From contig NZ_JAHLDL010000013.1 in assembly GCF_018861315.1 (NCBI RefSeq), positions 59,385-123,384 of the forward strand: a stretch of 64,000 bases of DNA, in the 5' to 3' direction. How positions within the stretch are numbered: position 1 is the stretch's first letter; each line of letters opens with the position of its first letter. The DNA comes from Clostridium bowmanii (GTDB taxonomy: Bacteria > Bacillota > Clostridia > Clostridiales > Clostridiaceae). The translations under genes and the position numbers were made by a program. This document shows, one piece after another, positions 1 to 9,214 of the stretch. A model generated the notes under the pieces. The model saw nothing but the letters and a program-made list of their open reading frames with translations, searched no databases and was not told the origin of the DNA.

Positions 1-67
1 CATATTTTATATTATTTATTTTTAAATAATAACAAAAATCTTTAAGGTTGTCAATATTCACTTATAT

Positions 68-367
68 TTAACTTTTTTTATTTGGATCATCCAGTGCTGT
101 GCTTTTACCAAAATAATATGAAACAACAGAAACTATAATAGTCTTAAACTCATCTGAAAGTGTGTTCTCTTTGTTAAAAATAATTAAATAAATTTGGATG
201 GATATATAAATAAATATTAAGCCTAATGTAATACTCCTCCTAGTTAAACCTTTTGTATCTCTAATCTCATGTGTCTTTTTAATACTAATTATATCTAATA
301 TTATCGGGAAAGAAATAATAAGAAAAGTTGTTAAAATGAGAACACAAAATATTACATAGTCACCCAT
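68..367 (-). CDS. Small two-helix membrane protein, function unknown
   Basis: A 99-residue protein with two hydrophobic segments separated by a charged loop, and a polar tail ending in DDPNKKS. The second segment is followed by a YYFGKST stretch, which resembles small phage-holin-like or XpaF1-like membrane proteins, but I do not recognise a family with certainty. A longer reading from a TTG 18 bases upstream is possible. I chose the ATG because GGGGGTGAT lies at the right distance in front of it. It stands alone, convergent with the decayed kinase gene. Function is unknown. Confidence 0.55.
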   Translation of the reverse strand: MGDYVIFCVLILTTFLIISFPIILDIISIKKTHEIRDTKGLTRRSITLGLIFIYISIQIYLIIFNKENTLSDEFKTIIVSVVSYYFGKSTALDDPNKKS

Positions 368-553
368 TATTAGAATCACCCCCAATTATATTTTATTAAA
401 ATATAGGTATTTATATATATTTTATACTATTCTAAAGGGGTGTTCCTTGCTATAGTGTCATTTTTATTGTTGCCATAATCGGATTTATAATAGAAATTAT
501 TATTCTTACTGGTAAACACATAATCTTCACATAAATTATCTGAAATATTTTGA

Positions 554-1110
554 AAATTATATGATAGAATAGCCCATAAAGATTGGAAGGAACCTATAAT
601 TGTTAAAAATGCCGATGAGATTGGACGACTAGCAAACTCAATGAATATGATGCAAAGAGAATTAAAGCGTGCGGATGAAGAAGAGAAAATGTTTTTACAA
701 AGTATATCCCACGATTTAAAAACACCCATTATGGTAATTATGAGTCACGCTGCGGCAATTATTGATGGTGTGTATGTAGAGTCAGTGGAGAAAAGCGCAG
801 AAATAATAAAAGATGAGGCTTTAAACTTAGAAAAAAAAGTTAAACAGATGTTATATTTAAATACCCTTGATTATGTTTTATAACCCTAAAAAAAGATGGT
901 ACTTTTGCAGTAATAGAGATCTATAATGATGGACCTAGTATTCCAGAAGTACATCTATGTCACATTTTCGATAATTTCTACAAAGATAAGACTGGCAATT
1001 TTGGTCTTGGTCTGGCTATTAGCAAAAAAATCGTAAGTTTTTACAATGGTGAAATAGAAGCTCTAAATAGGGATGTGGGTGTTAGTTTTTTAATTAGATA
1101 TAGGTTATAA
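554..1110 (+). pseudogene. Decayed sensor histidine kinase
   Basis: This is the wreck of a membrane sensor kinase. The reading frame from 554 gives the end of a HAMP domain (ADEIGRLANSMN) and then a HisKA helix with the H-box SISHDLKTPI. It stops at 883. From about 889 the neighbouring frame gives the end of the ATPase domain, with a N-D-G-P segment, FDNFYK, the G-box GNFGLGLAISKK, and a natural stop at 1108. The sensor and membrane part, and the piece between H-box and N-box, are missing. A frameshift plus deletion therefore explains the remnant. No partner response regulator is visible. It cannot work as a kinase. Confidence 0.85.
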
Positions 1111-1111
1111 A

Positions 1112-1145
1112 GAAAAGCAATCCACAGAAATGTTGATTGCTTTTC
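1112..1145 (+). terminator. Rho-independent-type hairpin after the kinase remnant
   Basis: An 11-bp perfect stem (GAAAAGCAATC with GATTGCTTTTC) begins two bases after the stop of the kinase remnant. The 3' arm itself supplies the TTTT run. It is the original terminator of that gene and has outlived it. Confidence 0.6.
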
Positions 1146-1190
1146 AAGTTAATTTCTAAGGAGAAATTTGTTTATTATATATCGTGATTT

Positions 1191-1373
1191 TTACTTACCC
1201 TTTTCCATACTGCTCTGCTCTTGCTGCTTCCCCCCAAATACACTGGCGAGGATTGGTATAACTGGCATCATAAAAGCACTAATTCCAGTCTTTGAAAATC
1301 CAACTAAAAAAGCTGAACTTATTACCCATACCCATTGCCATGTTGATAGATCAAATGAATTTATGATTCCCAT
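1191..1373 (-). pseudogene. Truncated TauE/SafE (TSUP) membrane permease fragment
   Basis: Sixty residues match the start of the TSUP sulfite/anion exporter family: a first helix with FLVGFSKTGISAF, then PVIPILASVFGGKQ. Family members run to about 250 residues with repeated helices. Here the frame leaves the family pattern straight after FGGKQ and ends in a polar tail. Nothing downstream continues the protein. It is a 5' gene remnant, probably left by a deletion, and not a working transporter. Confidence 0.7.
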
Positions 1374-1527
1374 TATTTAGCCCCTTTTTTATTATAGCCT
1401 ATGCTTATATTATGCTACAATTGAGACTATAATATTATGTTATATATAAATAACTAATCAATGTAATTTATTTTTATCTACAGAGAACGAAGTCTTCTTT
1501 CACAAAGAAAGATAAAAATAATGTTAT

Positions 1528-2199
1528 CTATTGTGTTGCAGTTTTACTCACAACTGGTTTTCCTTTTTTAGCAATTGTAAGTAAGAGTCCTAACGCTATA
1601 GACAGAAATGCCGAGGCAATAACTCTATACTGTGCTGGTAATAAAAACACTACGGTGTGAGCAGGTATCCAAAAAAAAGGACATGTTTTGATCCAACTAA
1701 ACTCCACCAAGGAATGCCAATCATTTTTATCGATTAGCTCACTCATTGTAACTTTGCCATCATTTTTTTCATACTTTAAACTTATATACATATCTGTAAA
1801 CCTATGGAATGCCATCATCATAGGTCCAAAAGTAAGATTCATAATAGCACTTCCGAAAAATGCTTGTGCCAGTGTGGAACCTTGAAATGGTAATTTACCA
1901 GATGCTTGAGCTGCTGCTACCCCACCCATATATACTGTAAATACAAGTGTAATCATTAAGCCTATAATTCCCCATACAATAACTTTATAACCAATACCCT
2001 TAGGAATATCCCAATCGCCATTTAAAACTCTTGCTCCAAGCAAATCACCCATAGTTGCTAGTATTCCAAATTTAATAAATCCTCCAACATATGGATGCAA
2101 ATCAGTAGCAGTAATAAAGGCTGCTCGCGTTCCTGGAACTACTAAAATAACTATAAATAATATAAGTATAAAAGCCCATAAAAAATCACCTTTTTTCAA
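1528..2199 (-). CDS. Integral membrane protein, possibly Mpv17/PMP22-like
   Basis: A 223-residue protein with about five to six hydrophobic segments and a basic C-terminal tail. The layout of a polar middle (DKNDWHSLVEFSWIKTCPFFWIP) followed by two closely packed helices recalls the Mpv17/PMP22 type of membrane protein found in clostridia, but this is a resemblance and not a firm assignment. It starts at a TTG preceded by GAGGGAGGG. It lies alone between a broken transporter and a truncated lipoprotein. It appears intact. Substrate or role cannot be told from the sequence. Confidence 0.5.
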   Translation of the reverse strand: MKKGDFLWAFILILFIVILVVPGTRAAFITATDLHPYVGGFIKFGILATMGDLLGARVLNGDWDIPKGIGYKVIVWGIIGLMITLVFTVYMGGVAAAQASGKLPFQGSTLAQAFFGSAIMNLTFGPMMMAFHRFTDMYISLKYEKNDGKVTMSELIDKNDWHSLVEFSWIKTCPFFWIPAHTVVFLLPAQYRVIASAFLSIALGLLLTIAKKGKPVVSKTATQ

Positions 2200-2313
2200 A
2201 TAAAACCCTCCCTCAAAAAAATATACTGCATAAAAAGCTACTGCTGTTGGGAAAATATAAACTTTTTATATACTTTCAGGTGTAAAACTTGTCTCTTACA
2301 ATAACTTCAAAGG

Positions 2314-2565
2314 TTATTGGTAAATATAATCTAAATTATCAAATTCCCAACCAGCTTCTGAAAAATGATGTCTCGGTGTTGTTAATGAGTTCATACCTTT
2401 TAAGTTCTTATGACTATAATAGTTGAAAAATTCGTCTATAACCATCTTTGGCTTCAACAATGTAATTTGATCATTTTTATTCTTTGAATTTCGGGTTGTA
2501 CAGCCAGTTAATATCATTAATAAGCATAAAATTGTTAGTGAGATTCTCTTGTTTATAACAACCAC
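2314..2565 (-). pseudogene. Truncated small lipoprotein (DUF4829-like)
   Basis: An 83-residue product with a signal peptide and lipobox LTGC near residue 22, then a segment (VIDEFFNYYSHKNLKGMNS) typical of clostridial lipoproteins of the DUF4829 kind. These are usually about 150 residues. This one stops at NLDYIYQ just where the conserved beta-sheet part should begin. I therefore read it as a 3'-truncated remnant. A short, still secreted lipoprotein is the alternative. A GGGGTGG ribosome binding site is intact. Confidence 0.5.
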
Positions 2566-2698
2566 CCCTTTTTAATTTACATTTATAAATAAATTAATGT
2601 GTAATTTTATAAAGCAATTCAAGCAATATGCAACCATATAATATCATTATACATTTTTTGCTATTTAGATGGCAACTTTAAATTTATAGAAATAACAA

Positions 2699-2718
2699 AA
2701 ACAGGATTTCTCCTGCTT
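2699..2718 (-). terminator. Short hairpin downstream of the UPF0756 gene
   Basis: On the minus strand AGCAGGA, a GAAA loop and TCCTG are followed by TTTTTGTT, 16 bases after the stop of the UPF0756 gene. The short stem, tetraloop and T run suggest a terminator. Confidence 0.5.
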
Positions 2719-2734
2719 CCTCTTTATAATCTTA

Positions 2735-3190
2735 TTATTTATGGATCATCTTTGCGAATAAAGCTACCATTCCAGATGTAATAAGTGGTCCTACAGGCAC
2801 CCCTCCTAAAAAAGCTGCAGCTGCAACTGCACCTATTATCATGGCTGGCATAATATCACTATGACCCTGAACCGTAAGATAGTTTAATCCTTGCCCACTT
2901 AGATATGTTGTTAAAAACGAAAGAACCAGAGCTATTATACCTACCCATGATGTAAATACAGTTTTTATATTATCTACTGTAATGCGACCACTTGCAATAG
3001 GTATCATTATGGCGGCTATAAGAAGTATAAGTCCCGCCGTCATTCCACTTTTCTCTATAACAGGATATACATATCTGTCTAGTCCTAAGAGCTTCAACAT
3101 AAGTAACGCACATGTAGCAATAGCAACTGAATTAGCCTTACCAAATATGGAGGCCGCAAGAATTATCAATAAAATAATATTAGAACTCAA
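2735..3190 (-). CDS. UPF0756 (DUF441) membrane protein
   Basis: A 151-residue, very hydrophobic protein with four to five helices. The sequence pattern, with LLMLKLLGLDRYVYPVIEKSG near residue 35 and a C-terminal AAAFLGGVPVGPLITSG, matches the DUF441/UPF0756 family, whose function is not known. The length is normal for the family. The start is a TTG with AGGAG ten bases upstream. It is a single gene and has its own short terminator. Confidence in the family is good. Nothing can be said about its role. Confidence 0.8.
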   Translation of the reverse strand: MSSNIILLIILAASIFGKANSVAIATCALLMLKLLGLDRYVYPVIEKSGMTAGLILLIAAIMIPIASGRITVDNIKTVFTSWVGIIALVLSFLTTYLSGQGLNYLTVQGHSDIMPAMIIGAVAAAAFLGGVPVGPLITSGMVALFAKMIHK

Positions 3191-3344
3191 AACTAATCAT
3201 CTCCTGAGATATATTTTTCACCATGTTTTCAAATAAATTGTCCACTCAAAATATTCTATTCAACTCAGCTGTTTTTAATCCTAACAAAATGGCATACTAA
3301 TTAATTATTTCATTATGAATATTGTAATATTTCACAAATATAAC

Positions 3345-3373
3345 TTGACAATATAAATGTAGTATATTATATT
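3345..3373 (+). promoter_or_regulatory. Sigma-A-type promoter of the YtrA-like regulator
   Basis: TTGACA at 3345-3350 and TATATT at 3368-3373 are separated by exactly 17 bases. The promoter faces the GntR gene, which begins at 3460. Confidence 0.75.
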
Positions 3374-3378
3374 TATAA

Positions 3379-3410
3379 GTGTACTAGATGGAATAATACA
3401 CCTAGTACAC
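3379..3410. promoter_or_regulatory. Inverted-repeat operator of the YtrA-like regulator
   Basis: Perfect half sites GTGTACTAG (3379-3387) and CTAGTACAC (3402-3410) lie just downstream of the -10 box, 14 bases apart. YtrA-family regulators usually repress their own operon from such a site, so I infer autoregulation. Confidence 0.65.
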
Positions 3411-3459
3411 ATATCTCAAATAAAACAGGAAATTAGTCCATTGAAAGAAGGTGAACCCC

Positions 3460-3831
3460 TTGATAAATATTGATAGCAGAAGCAGTAAACCTATTTATGA
3501 ACAGATTATTGAAAAAATAAAGGAAAATATAATAAAAGGAATATTAAAACCTGGAGATAAACTGCCTTCTGTACGTGAACTTGCTTCGCTTATAACAATA
3601 AATCCTAATACTATAAGCAAAGCCTATAATGAGCTGGAGCGAATGAGTGCAATTGAAGTTATAAGAGGAAAAGGAACCTTTGTAGTAGAAAATTTTCAGC
3701 CTATAATGGATGAAGAAAAGCTGAAAGAAATTAGAGACCATATGAAGAAAATAATTATAGAAGCACATTATATAGGAGTTGATAAAAATAAACTAATTGA
3801 AATATTAAGTGAAATTTATAGTGAGTTTTAA
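3460..3831 (+). CDS. GntR-family regulator, YtrA subfamily
   Basis: A 123-residue DNA-binding protein. The N-terminal winged helix begins with the typical SKPIYEQI and contains DKLPSVRELAS and NPNTISKAYNELE, with a wing ending RGKGTFV. Only a short helical tail follows, as in the YtrA subfamily, which controls ABC transporter operons. The TTG at 3460 is chosen over the GTG at 3451 because AAGGTG lies six bases before it and because the family starts at this point. The downstream ABC ATPase is destroyed, so the regulator may have lost its target. Confidence 0.85.
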   Translation: MINIDSRSSKPIYEQIIEKIKENIIKGILKPGDKLPSVRELASLITINPNTISKAYNELERMSAIEVIRGKGTFVVENFQPIMDEEKLKEIRDHMKKIIIEAHYIGVDKNKLIEILSEIYSEF

Positions 3832-3864
3832 GCTATTATAAATTTGTAGAATGGGGGGATTAAA

Positions 3865-4081
3865 TTGATAGATATAAAAAATGTTAGCAAACGCATAGAT
3901 GATAGATATATTCTTAAGAATATAAATTTACATGTAGATAAAGGGAGCATATTTGGTATTATCGGTGAAAACGGTGCTGGTAAAACAGCTATCCTTTAAA
4001 CTTAAGCATTAATCCAGATATTCTAATACTTGATGAGCCCACCTCAGGCCTTGATCCTGTGATTAAAAAAGAAATTAATTA
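3865..4081 (+). pseudogene. Gutted ABC transporter ATPase
   Basis: From a TTG at 3865, with GGGGGGAT in front, the frame gives the start of an ABC ATPase through Walker A (GENGAGKT) and then stops. The neighbouring frame resumes at once with ILILDEPTSGLDP, which is Walker B and the D-loop, and ends at 4081. About one hundred residues between them, including the Q-loop and signature motif, are gone. It once formed the operon of the YtrA-like regulator 33 bases upstream. No permease remains. It is non-functional. Confidence 0.85.
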
Positions 4082-4132
4082 AATTTCTCTCATCAATAAA
4101 ATAATTACAAACAAATTCGTATTTATTAACAT

Positions 4133-4168
4133 AAAAGAATCCCATGTCTTAAGGCGTGGGATTCTTTT
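4133..4168. terminator. Strong bidirectional terminator
   Basis: AAAAGAATCCCA at 4133-4144 pairs perfectly with TGGGATTCTTTT at 4157-4168. It ends the YtrA/ABC operon on the plus strand and serves the convergent gene ending at 4208. Confidence 0.85.
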
Positions 4169-4207
4169 ATGCTATTGATCTGCACTAATTTAATGTTATT
4201 ATAAACA

Positions 4208-4567
4208 TTATTTTACTTTGAAATATTTTTTAAATTTTTCTATCCTATTTGAAAATTCTTCATCGGTAAAATACCCGATTTCCTTCAATTCATTTAGAAC
4301 TTTTTCAGATTTGTGATATTGCTCATAATCTTCATCTTCTGTGCCTATTTTCTGATATATTTCAATTACTTCATCAAGTTCAGTTGGACTTAATATATCT
4401 ATATCCCGTAACTTAACTAATCCAAAGTCTTGTTGATATATTCTCTCCTCATCTGGTTCATTTATTAATGGTATAATTGCTAATCTAACAGCAAAGTAAA
4501 TAACAGAAAAAAGAAGAATTATTAATAAAAAAACACTCCAACGCTCATTATATTCACTCCCATCCAA
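4208..4567 (-). CDS. Single-helix membrane protein with acidic cytoplasmic tail
   Basis: A 119-residue protein with one transmembrane helix near residues 11-32, followed by a charged domain. The tail ends ELKEIGYFTDEEFSNRIEKFKKYFKV, resembling the short SHOCT-type helical hairpin that often ends such proteins, though it is not a clear match. The only in-frame start is TTG at 4567 and it has a poor ribosome binding site, so the true N-terminus is uncertain. It has no obvious operon partner. Function is unknown. Confidence 0.5.
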   Translation of the reverse strand: MDGSEYNERWSVFLLIILLFSVIYFAVRLAIIPLINEPDEERIYQQDFGLVKLRDIDILSPTELDEVIEIYQKIGTEDEDYEQYHKSEKVLNELKEIGYFTDEEFSNRIEKFKKYFKVK

Positions 4568-4809
4568 AATATTGTAATGATTATTCCCTCGCTACCCCCC
4601 TTATAAATTAACTCTTTGGTATGTTGTTAAGTGGGTAGACAGTAATCATGTTCAAATTGATAGTAAAACTATTGACATTACATCAAAGTTAAACTAAATA
4701 TACTATATAACTAGCATTTTTATGTACGTTAGATCATAAAATACCATATATTTTTTTATAATTAATCAATTTTATAAGAGCACTGTGCCTAAAGATTGAC
4801 CATAAAAAT

Positions 4810-5289
4810 TTATTTAAATTTAAAATTTTCTTCTAAAACATTTTTCATTAACTCATTAGAAATTTTGACAGCCTCAACTCTATCCTTCGCAGGGGCAGAA
4901 ATCATAGTGACATTTTCACCAAATACAGAAATGGTTAATTTGGTAAGTTTGTTATTTGTGAACATTTCTCCATAGTAGATCTTACCAGGTTCTTTATTCT
5001 TATCAATATATGTTAGGAAACTAGAATTATCACCAACAGAGATTTCAACTCCATCACAACGCAAGTTACCGATTGTAATAGCTCCTACAAACAAATCCTT
5101 CTTTAAAATTCTCTTTCCATAACTACCATCAATTTTTATTATAACTTGTTCTTGTTGCTGTTTATTATTGTTTTTATAACTGACACCATTCAAGGTCACA
5201 TTAATCCTTTTGGGGAATGTATAGTATATGCCAATAGCAATCACACATATTAAAATAATACCTATACCTATTTTATACATTTTCTTCAT
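4810..5289 (-). CDS. Signal-anchored hypothetical protein
   Basis: A 159-residue protein with a basic start (MKKMYK), one hydrophobic anchor to about residue 25, and an exported, lysine-rich domain without cysteines. I chose the ATG at 5289 over a longer reading because GGGGGGTAGG lies just before it. I recognise no domain. Its predicted position is outside the membrane, tethered by the N-terminal helix. It stands alone between two non-coding stretches. Confidence 0.55.
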   Translation of the reverse strand: MKKMYKIGIGIILICVIAIGIYYTFPKRINVTLNGVSYKNNNKQQQEQVIIKIDGSYGKRILKKDLFVGAITIGNLRCDGVEISVGDNSSFLTYIDKNKEPGKIYYGEMFTNNKLTKLTISVFGENVTMISAPAKDRVEAVKISNELMKNVLEENFKFK

Positions 5290-5495
5290 GATAAACCTAC
5301 CCCCCTTTATTTTCAATTTATTGAGCATTACCTTACAATTATATCCTTATTTAATTATACAGAATATTAAAATAGATTTGAAACATTTTACATACATACG
5401 ATTATAATATTTTACAATTCTGAATGAAAAATGCAATAAATTAGATATTAACCCATGAATTTATATCAAAATTAAACTTAATATAATATAAAAAA

Positions 5496-5530
5496 GTATT
5501 TACAACATAATATTTTTATGTTGTAAATAC
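5496..5530. terminator. Terminator downstream of uppP
   Basis: A perfect 15-bp stem pairs 5496-5510 (GTATTTACAACATAA) with 5516-5530, and T-rich tails lie on both sides. It lies just after the uppP stop on the minus strand. Confidence 0.8.
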
Positions 5531-5558
5531 CTTTTTATTCCTAGAAAATATAATAACT

Positions 5559-6383
5559 CTAAGCTATAAATCCAAAATAAATAATCACTATAATTCCAAG
5601 CACAATTCTATACCAACCGAATGCAGTGAAATCATGCTTCTTGATATAAACCATTAAGAATTTAATAGACACTATTGATACTACAAAAGCAACTATCATC
5701 CCTGTAAATAATATAGTAAGTTCAGTACTCGTAAATATTAAACCAAATTTTAAGATTTTCAAAAGGCTTGCTCCAAACATAACAGGAATAGCCAGGAAAA
5801 ATGTAAATTCTGCTGCAACTGTTCTTGATGTACCTATTAGTATTGCACCCACTATTGTCGCTCCTGAGCGTGACGTGCCAGGAATTAATGCCAATGCTTG
5901 AAATACTCCTATCATCATTGCAGTTTTATATGAAATTTGTGATAGTTTATTAATATTTGGTATTTTATTTGTGTTTCTTCTCTCAATAATAATAAACAGA
6001 ACACCATACAGAATTAGAGTAACTGCAACCGTCTGATAATTATAAAACAGTGCATTAATTTTATCATCAAACAACAGACCAATGATTGCTGCCGGGACAC
6101 ACGCTACTAGAATTTTAAACCATAGCGACATTATATCCTTTTTTATAGTAAACTTTTCTTTAAATGAAAAAGGAAGCAGCATTTTCCAATACAAAACCAC
6201 AACCGCCATGATTGCCCCAAGCTGAATAACTACATAAAACATTTCTTTAAAAGCACTGCTCATGCTGAGCTGTAAAAACTCATCAACTAAAATCATATGC
6301 CCCGTACTGCTGATAGGTAGCCACTCCGTTATACCTTCAACAATTCCAAGAATAATTGCCTTGATTATCTCAATAAATTGCAT
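5559..6383 (-). CDS. uppP: Undecaprenyl-diphosphate phosphatase
   Basis: An integral membrane enzyme that removes one phosphate from undecaprenyl diphosphate, recycling the lipid carrier for peptidoglycan synthesis. Its loss or gain alters bacitracin sensitivity. The 274 residues are the usual length. The first signature [14 protein letters not shown] lies at residues 16-29, with the family's catalytic glutamates. The second, [13 protein letters not shown], lies near residue 170. About eight hydrophobic segments are visible. It is monocistronic, with a terminator at 5496-5530. Confidence 0.95.
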   Translation of the reverse strand: MQFIEIIKAIILGIVEGITEWLPISSTGHMILVDEFLQLSMSSAFKEMFYVVIQLGAIMAVVVLYWKMLLPFSFKEKFTIKKDIMSLWFKILVACVPAAIIGLLFDDKINALFYNYQTVAVTLILYGVLFIIIERRNTNKIPNINKLSQISYKTAMMIGVFQALALIPGTSRSGATIVGAILIGTSRTVAAEFTFFLAIPVMFGASLLKILKFGLIFTSTELTILFTGMIVAFVVSIVSIKFLMVYIKKHDFTAFGWYRIVLGIIVIIYFGFIA

Positions 6384-6527
6384 TTATCAATCTCTCCTAT
6401 TCAACATATCGTTTTTATCTAAAGTATACCTGCTATAGATTCCATTATGGAAACACCAATAATTACAAGATAAGATAGACATATATGATGATAACACATT
6501 TTTCATAAATTCAACATAAAATATTTA

Positions 6528-7817
6528 CTAATTAAAGGATTCTATTCTTATTATACTTTCTACTGTGTTAACATTTTTCAATAATTTTATTTTTTCAAGG
6601 GAATTTTTTATATCCTTTTCAACACTTTTATGGGTAATAAATGCTAGTGGTACATCGTCTTCATCCCTTACATCTTGGGTCATGGATATAATGCTAACAT
6701 TATTTTCACCGAATATTTTCGCTGTATCTCCTAAAACTCCTGCTCTATCTTTAACATTAAGTCTTATATAGAATTCTGATTCATTTTCTTCTGGTTTTTT
6801 TATTTCTTTAAATTCAACTTTCTCATTAATATCACTTAAATCGGCCGGCTTTACATTATTTCTTAATATGGATATTATATCACCTACAACTGCACTTCCA
6901 GTTGGTAAATCTCCTGCACCCTTACCATATAACATTAGTTCTCCTACCGCATTTCCCTTTATCATAATGGCATTAAAAACGTCATTTACATTTGCCATGG
7001 GGTGACTAGAGGGTACTAGGGTTGGATGTACTCTTAGCTCTAATTTGTTATTTTCTTCTTTTGCTATGGCAAGTAGCTTTATTGTATAACCAAATTTTTT
7101 AGCATACTCTATATCCAAGGAACTAATATTTCTTATTCCTTCCCTGTAAATAGCATCATGATCGACCTTTGTCCCAAAGGATAGTGAAGCCATTATAGCA
7201 AGTTTATACACAGCATCATAACCATCCACATCAGAGGTTGGATCTGCTTCTGCAAAACCCTTTGCCTTAGCCTCTTTTAATGCCTCATCAAAACCAATTC
7301 CATCATTAGTCATTTTACTTAATATATAATTAGTTGTTCCATTTATAATTCCAATTATCTGCTGAATTCTATTGGCTGTAAGGCTCTCATTAATTTCCCT
7401 TATTATAGGAATTCCACCAGCCACACTTGCTTCATAATAAAATAGTACCTTTTCTTCATCCGCTATTTTAAATAGCTCTTCGCCCCAATTTGCTATAACT
7501 AATTTATTAGCAGTTACAATGTGCTTTTTAGCTTTCATTGCACGTATCATGTACTGCTTTGCTTCACCGCTTCCACCTATAAGCTCAACTACAATTTTAA
7601 TACTTTCATCATTTATAATATCATCAATATTATCTGTTAATATCTTATTATCTATAATAATATCTCTTTTTTTATTTATATCTTTTACTAGTATTTTAGC
7701 TACCTCTATTTCATAGTTTGAACGTTTCATTATTTCTTTTTTATTTTCCTTAAGTATCTTCCATACACCTGTGCCAACATTTCCAAAACCTAAAATTGCT
7801 ATTTTTATTTTTTCCAT
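6528..7817 (-). CDS. hom: Homoserine dehydrogenase
   Basis: Reduces aspartate semialdehyde to homoserine with NAD(P)H, the branch-point step toward threonine and methionine. The 429 residues contain an N-terminal nucleotide fold with GFGNVG at 10-15, a catalytic domain with GGIPIIRE and NGTTNYILSKM, and a C-terminal ACT domain (from about 350, FYIRLNVKDRAGVLGDTAKI) for feedback control by threonine. It is the last gene of the four-gene minus-strand threonine operon, 55 bases after aspartate kinase. Length and motifs are complete. Confidence 0.95.
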   Translation of the reverse strand: MEKIKIAILGFGNVGTGVWKILKENKKEIMKRSNYEIEVAKILVKDINKKRDIIIDNKILTDNIDDIINDESIKIVVELIGGSGEAKQYMIRAMKAKKHIVTANKLVIANWGEELFKIADEEKVLFYYEASVAGGIPIIREINESLTANRIQQIIGIINGTTNYILSKMTNDGIGFDEALKEAKAKGFAEADPTSDVDGYDAVYKLAIMASLSFGTKVDHDAIYREGIRNISSLDIEYAKKFGYTIKLLAIAKEENNKLELRVHPTLVPSSHPMANVNDVFNAIMIKGNAVGELMLYGKGAGDLPTGSAVVGDIISILRNNVKPADLSDINEKVEFKEIKKPEENESEFYIRLNVKDRAGVLGDTAKIFGENNVSIISMTQDVRDEDDVPLAFITHKSVEKDIKNSLEKIKLLKNVNTVESIIRIESFN

Positions 7818-7872
7818 TCTGATTTCCCCTTTCCTATAACTTTAAATTTATTAACATCACACAGGGCGATGC

Positions 7873-9186
7873 TTACTCTTCGAAGGCCTTGTAAACTGCT
7901 CTAATTGCATTTTCAAAGTCCTCATTTTCTACACCAACAAAGATGCTTAACTCACTTGAGCCCTGATTTATCATTCTAATATTAATATTATTTTTCGATA
8001 AGGCACTAAATAATTTAGCTGAAATCCCCTTAGTTCTTATCATTCCTTCTCCCACTACTGCTATTAATGCCATGTTAGGATAGGCTACTAAAGAATCTGG
8101 TTTACATTGATTTTCAATTTCTTCTAATATTATATCAAGCTTATTATCCAGCTGCGAATCATCAATTACCAATGAAACTGAATCTATGCCTGATGGTATA
8201 TGTTCAAATGCTACACTATTGTTTTCAAGAATTGAAAGAATCCTTCGTAAGTATCCTATATGCCTATTCATAAGTGTTTTTTCAATTGCTATTACTGTAA
8301 AGTCTTTTTTTCCTGCAATACCTGTTATATTTCCAACTTTAACTTCTAATTTATCATTTAAAATAGTAGTTCCCTTTTCCATTGGGTTATTAGTATTTCT
8401 TATATTTATTGGAATTCCACTATTTTTAACAGGAAAAATCGCTTCTTCATGAAAAACATTTGCACCCATATATGAAAGTTCTCTAAGTTCTTTATAGGTT
8501 ACCTCTTCCATATGTTTAGGATTTTTAACAATACTTGGATCTGCCATTAGAAAACCTGACACATCTGTCCAGTTTTCATAAACTATTGCCCCTACACCCC
8601 TAGCAATTATTGCTCCTGTAATATCTGAGCCACCTCTTGAGAAGGTTCTTATGCTGCCCTCTGCAGAGGCACCATAAAATCCTGGTATTACTGCTTTTTT
8701 CACCTTAGATAATCTACTATTAATAAGAGCATAGGTTGCTTTTTCATCCAACCGTCCACTTTTCTTAAAAACAATAATCTCAGCAGCATCAATAAATTCA
8801 TATCCTAAATACTCAGCTAGTATTAAACCGTTTAAATATTCCCCTCTGCTTGCTACATATTCTTCTGAAGCCCCATTAATTATTCTTTCCTTAAGATCAC
8901 TTAAACACTTGAAAATGTCTAATGAAAGCTCTAATTCACTACACAGAGTAGTATATCTTTCCTCAATTAATTTGAATAATTCATCAAAGGGTAGTGATTT
9001 CTCCACATGTTCATGGCACAAATATAAAAGATCTGTGATTTTATAATCGCCCTTTTTTCTCTTACCTGGAGCTGATGGCACAACATAGGCCCGCCTATCA
9101 TCCGACATTACAATGTCTTTTACTTTCTTAAATTGCTGACTATCACATAATGAACTTCCACCAAATTTTGCAACTATAATTTCCAT
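7873..9186 (-). CDS. Aspartate kinase
   Basis: Phosphorylates aspartate, the first step to threonine, lysine and methionine. The 437 residues carry the kinase signature KFGGSS at 7-12, SRGGSDITGA in the middle, and two C-terminal ACT domains, the second around GEGMIRTKGISAKLFSAL. The ACT pair implies feedback inhibition. Placement between thrC and hom suggests that this isozyme serves threonine synthesis, but the effector cannot be read from sequence. It is transcribed with its neighbours (28 bases after thrC). Confidence 0.93.
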   Translation of the reverse strand: MEIIVAKFGGSSLCDSQQFKKVKDIVMSDDRRAYVVPSAPGKRKKGDYKITDLLYLCHEHVEKSLPFDELFKLIEERYTTLCSELELSLDIFKCLSDLKERIINGASEEYVASRGEYLNGLILAEYLGYEFIDAAEIIVFKKSGRLDEKATYALINSRLSKVKKAVIPGFYGASAEGSIRTFSRGGSDITGAIIARGVGAIVYENWTDVSGFLMADPSIVKNPKHMEEVTYKELRELSYMGANVFHEEAIFPVKNSGIPINIRNTNNPMEKGTTILNDKLEVKVGNITGIAGKKDFTVIAIEKTLMNRHIGYLRRILSILENNSVAFEHIPSGIDSVSLVIDDSQLDNKLDIILEEIENQCKPDSLVAYPNMALIAVVGEGMIRTKGISAKLFSALSKNNINIRMINQGSSELSIFVGVENEDFENAIRAVYKAFEE

Positions 9187-9214
9187 AATCTCTGCCCCTT
9201 ACAATTTTATAATT

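Noticed and set aside
427..729. A 100-codon minus-strand frame
   Set aside because: It overlaps the recognisable kinase remnant on the other strand and has no family match or ribosome binding site.
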